From positions 331-64,330 of the forward strand of contig JAFMYY010000010.1 in NCBI GenBank assembly GCA_017948555.1: 64,000 nucleotides of DNA, given 5' to 3'. The translations under genes were made by a program, and so were the position numbers. The notes under the pieces were generated by a model that worked only from the letters and a program-made list of their open reading frames with translations, ran no database searches and had not been told where the DNA came from. This stretch comes from Cesiribacteraceae bacterium YIM B00369. GTDB taxonomy: Bacteria; Bacteroidota; Bacteroidia; Cytophagales; Cyclobacteriaceae. Below, in pieces: positions 63,701 through 64,000 of the stretch (the stretch's first letter is position 1; each line of letters begins with the position of its first letter).

Positions 63701-64000
63701 TCTTTACCGGTTTATTTTACCGGAGAGGGCCCTTTTACCCTTAGCTATACAGATGGTGGAAAAGATTATACTGTAACCACATCCGAAAATCCTTTTATGC
63801 TGGAAGTGAGTCCGCTTTCCAGGGCTACCTATAGCCTTACCGGAGTAAGCAATGCATGTGGCAAAGGAGAAGTAAGCGGTCAGGCCGGCATACAGGTATC
63901 AGATTGTACCAAAGGACAGGTTTGCGAAGATCCATGCTTTGATACCCGGGTGGTAAGCAAAGTGCAGAGCGGGTCCTGTGAAACCATTACCCTTCAGGTA
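60734..64000 (+). CDS. SprB-repeat surface adhesin, 5' part (open at the window edge)
   Basis: The open frame runs without a stop for 1,089 codons from an ATG at 60734 and continues past the window. A signal peptide (about 1-24) precedes a cysteine-rich domain (about 28-155, CFDTRLVSAQQDGNC at 34). Then follow eleven SprB-like units of about 70-75 residues (about 158-960), each with a core GG-x-APYTY-x-WSNG and ending VTVTDANGC. An Ig-like domain (about 965-1,055) and the start of a second cysteine-rich domain (CFDTRVVSKVQSGSC at 1,068) close the visible part. SprB-type proteins are long, surface-moved adhesins exported by T9SS; the C-terminal sorting signal, if any, is outside the window. 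Confidence 0.9.
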   Translation, partial: MKLPFLSLIGAFLVWLPLQRVVAGEKADCPDNSCFDTRLVSAQQDGNCTTYTLEISQDGSCRYALSHFSIEVPCGGITDVTNSGGWAMKVGATDPTTGITGIKIDDIKNFGEVKRPQSFTVTYTVCGGSCESTRPARVAYKASTCVHYEELEQPYTPMELSLKVKDVSCYGKTDGAADLTVTGGRAPFSFSWTNGALTEDLTGLPAGSYGVTITDAAGKTISREAIIAAPFALEAEAVVSGAACGANGAVALTVKGGSAPYTYLWSNGSTGSSINAAAGIYTVRVTDANNCTAGGTYTIEETGGLQLTVSGGDSCGNNELSAIISGGTEPYTYSWSTGETTAAITAAESSLFSVTVTDANGCSASAEKQVTAGGGGLSLQWDAVSPLCAYGSDGAIDLTVEGGSGNYTFEWSTGAATEDLEALRAGSYTVTVTDEGGCTASATIRITNPQSIYVRQTEIVQPDCNGGTGSISVEALYGTAPYTYEWSNGDSGSSLSNLEPDVYRLTVTDANGCTSTRSFTITAPSQPSVSISGASCSTSLTAAVSGGAAPYTYEWNTGETGSAIEIAEGGEYEVTVTDARGCSSTATISAGDPSAAISLNYDVVAPTCYGNADGSINLSLEGGAGNYTISWSNGATTEDLNGLRAGSYTVTVSNAGGCSVTETIRIAAPQAIYIRPLEVKNESCTGEGGSITAEAYYGTAPYTYEWSNGATGATIENLEAGFYNLVVTDANGCESSRRFTVLEEAAPAVSISSGGCGGSYQLVAVVAGGKAPFTYSWSNGETTESIAAGPGKYSLTVTDANGCSNTAELTVEASDSPVQLAIAVTDVSCAGGSDGSAVLQVSGGVAPYIYDWSDGNSGAEAVGLEAGLYSVQVTDAGGCSEVLAFTVKEPKAITITGVAENTSGCGEPSGKVDVQVSGGTAPYSFMWNTGAETQSISRLSAGNYTLSVEDAKGCVAIRSFKIESGAGGSMPSASMAACADTVICRGSSASLPVYFTGEGPFTLSYTDGGKDYTVTTSENPFMLEVSPLSRATYSLTGVSNACGKGEVSGQAGIQVSDCTKGQVCEDPCFDTRVVSKVQSGSCETITLQV
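61205..63610 (+). repeat. 660-bp super-repeat of three SprB units, nearly four copies
   Basis: The eleven units fall into a cycle of three types: units 1, 4, 7, 10; units 2, 5, 8, 11; units 3, 6, 9. Matching landmarks lie exactly 660 bp apart: the Tyr/Gly-rich stretch after the Cys at 61241, 61901, 62561 and 63221; the SIYVR/AIYIR start at 62081-62086 and 62741-62746. Types also differ in insertions: the second type has xxYGTAPYTYEWSNG in units 5 and 8, the first has GNYT in units 4 and 7. Confidence 0.8.

Overview
The window looks like a chromosome segment from a gliding-type member of the Bacteroidota, most likely order Cytophagales. It carries the core type IX secretion system (T9SS) genes porU, porV and sprA, secreted proteins with T9SS C-terminal sorting domains, a SprB-repeat adhesin, families typical of the phylum (DUF4837, DUF4292, BT_3928, the TonB pair, the TolB-like barrel protein) and promoters of the Bacteroidota form TTTG-N(18-21)-TAnnTTTG. 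Base composition is even and moderate. No rRNA, tRNA, transposase, phage gene or CRISPR array was seen. The genus cannot be fixed from this sequence alone.

Layout. 0.5-6.5 kb (minus): porU, porV and an M16 peptidase-like gene form a probable operon. 6.9-8.2 kb (minus): phosphatidylserine synthase and a metallo-beta-lactamase-fold hydrolase. 8.3-14 kb (plus): a FAD oxidoreductase, a very large TolB-like/outer-membrane barrel protein, and yicC. 14-31 kb (minus): two TonB-type energy transducers with a candidate small RNA between them, then vanZ-like, gcvH, the 2,406-residue sprA, ruvA, malic enzyme, a DUF4837 lipoprotein, a LysM lytic transglycosylase, gatA and tatA. 31.7-38.7 kb (minus): a block of envelope genes (EnvC-like factor, DUF4292 lipoprotein, TPR protein, sugar nucleotidyltransferase, dut, flippase). 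38.9-44.4 kb: enoyl-CoA hydratase (minus) and two T9SS client proteins (plus). 44.4-50.3 kb: a small conserved protein, the c-di-AMP cyclase cdaA with folP, then DUF1599, a DoxX/BT_3928 protein, an orphan peptide-type ABC permease and shikimate kinase. 50.3-60 kb: a FadL-type porin, an Arg/Ser-repeat lipoprotein, proS, an M48 metalloprotease lipoprotein and clpB. 60.7 kb to the end: the first 1,089 codons of a SprB-repeat surface protein that runs off the window.

How the parts fit. SprA is the outer-membrane translocon of the T9SS, PorV is the shuttle that collects exported clients, and PorU is the sortase that removes the sorting domain and attaches the client to lipopolysaccharide. The proteins at 40.0 and 41.4 kb carry such sorting domains, and the repeat adhesin at the right edge is a probable further client. 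TatA, the TonB proteins, the lytic transglycosylase, the EnvC-like factor, the flippase and PssA serve the same envelope.

Most unusual content. (1) The terminal adhesin has eleven SprB-like units arranged as a super-repeat of three units with a period of 660 bp (220 residues), and its cysteine-rich N-terminal domain appears to start again about 1,034 residues later. (2) A promoter-plus-terminator cassette of about 75 nt between the two tonB genes looks like an unannotated small RNA. (3) Two perfect heptamer tandem arrays lie 95 bp apart, and each supplies the stop codon of one of two convergent genes. (4) Other intergenic inverted repeats include an octamer-based element whose arm ends 6 bp before the aroK start codon. 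(5) A long imperfect hairpin follows proS.
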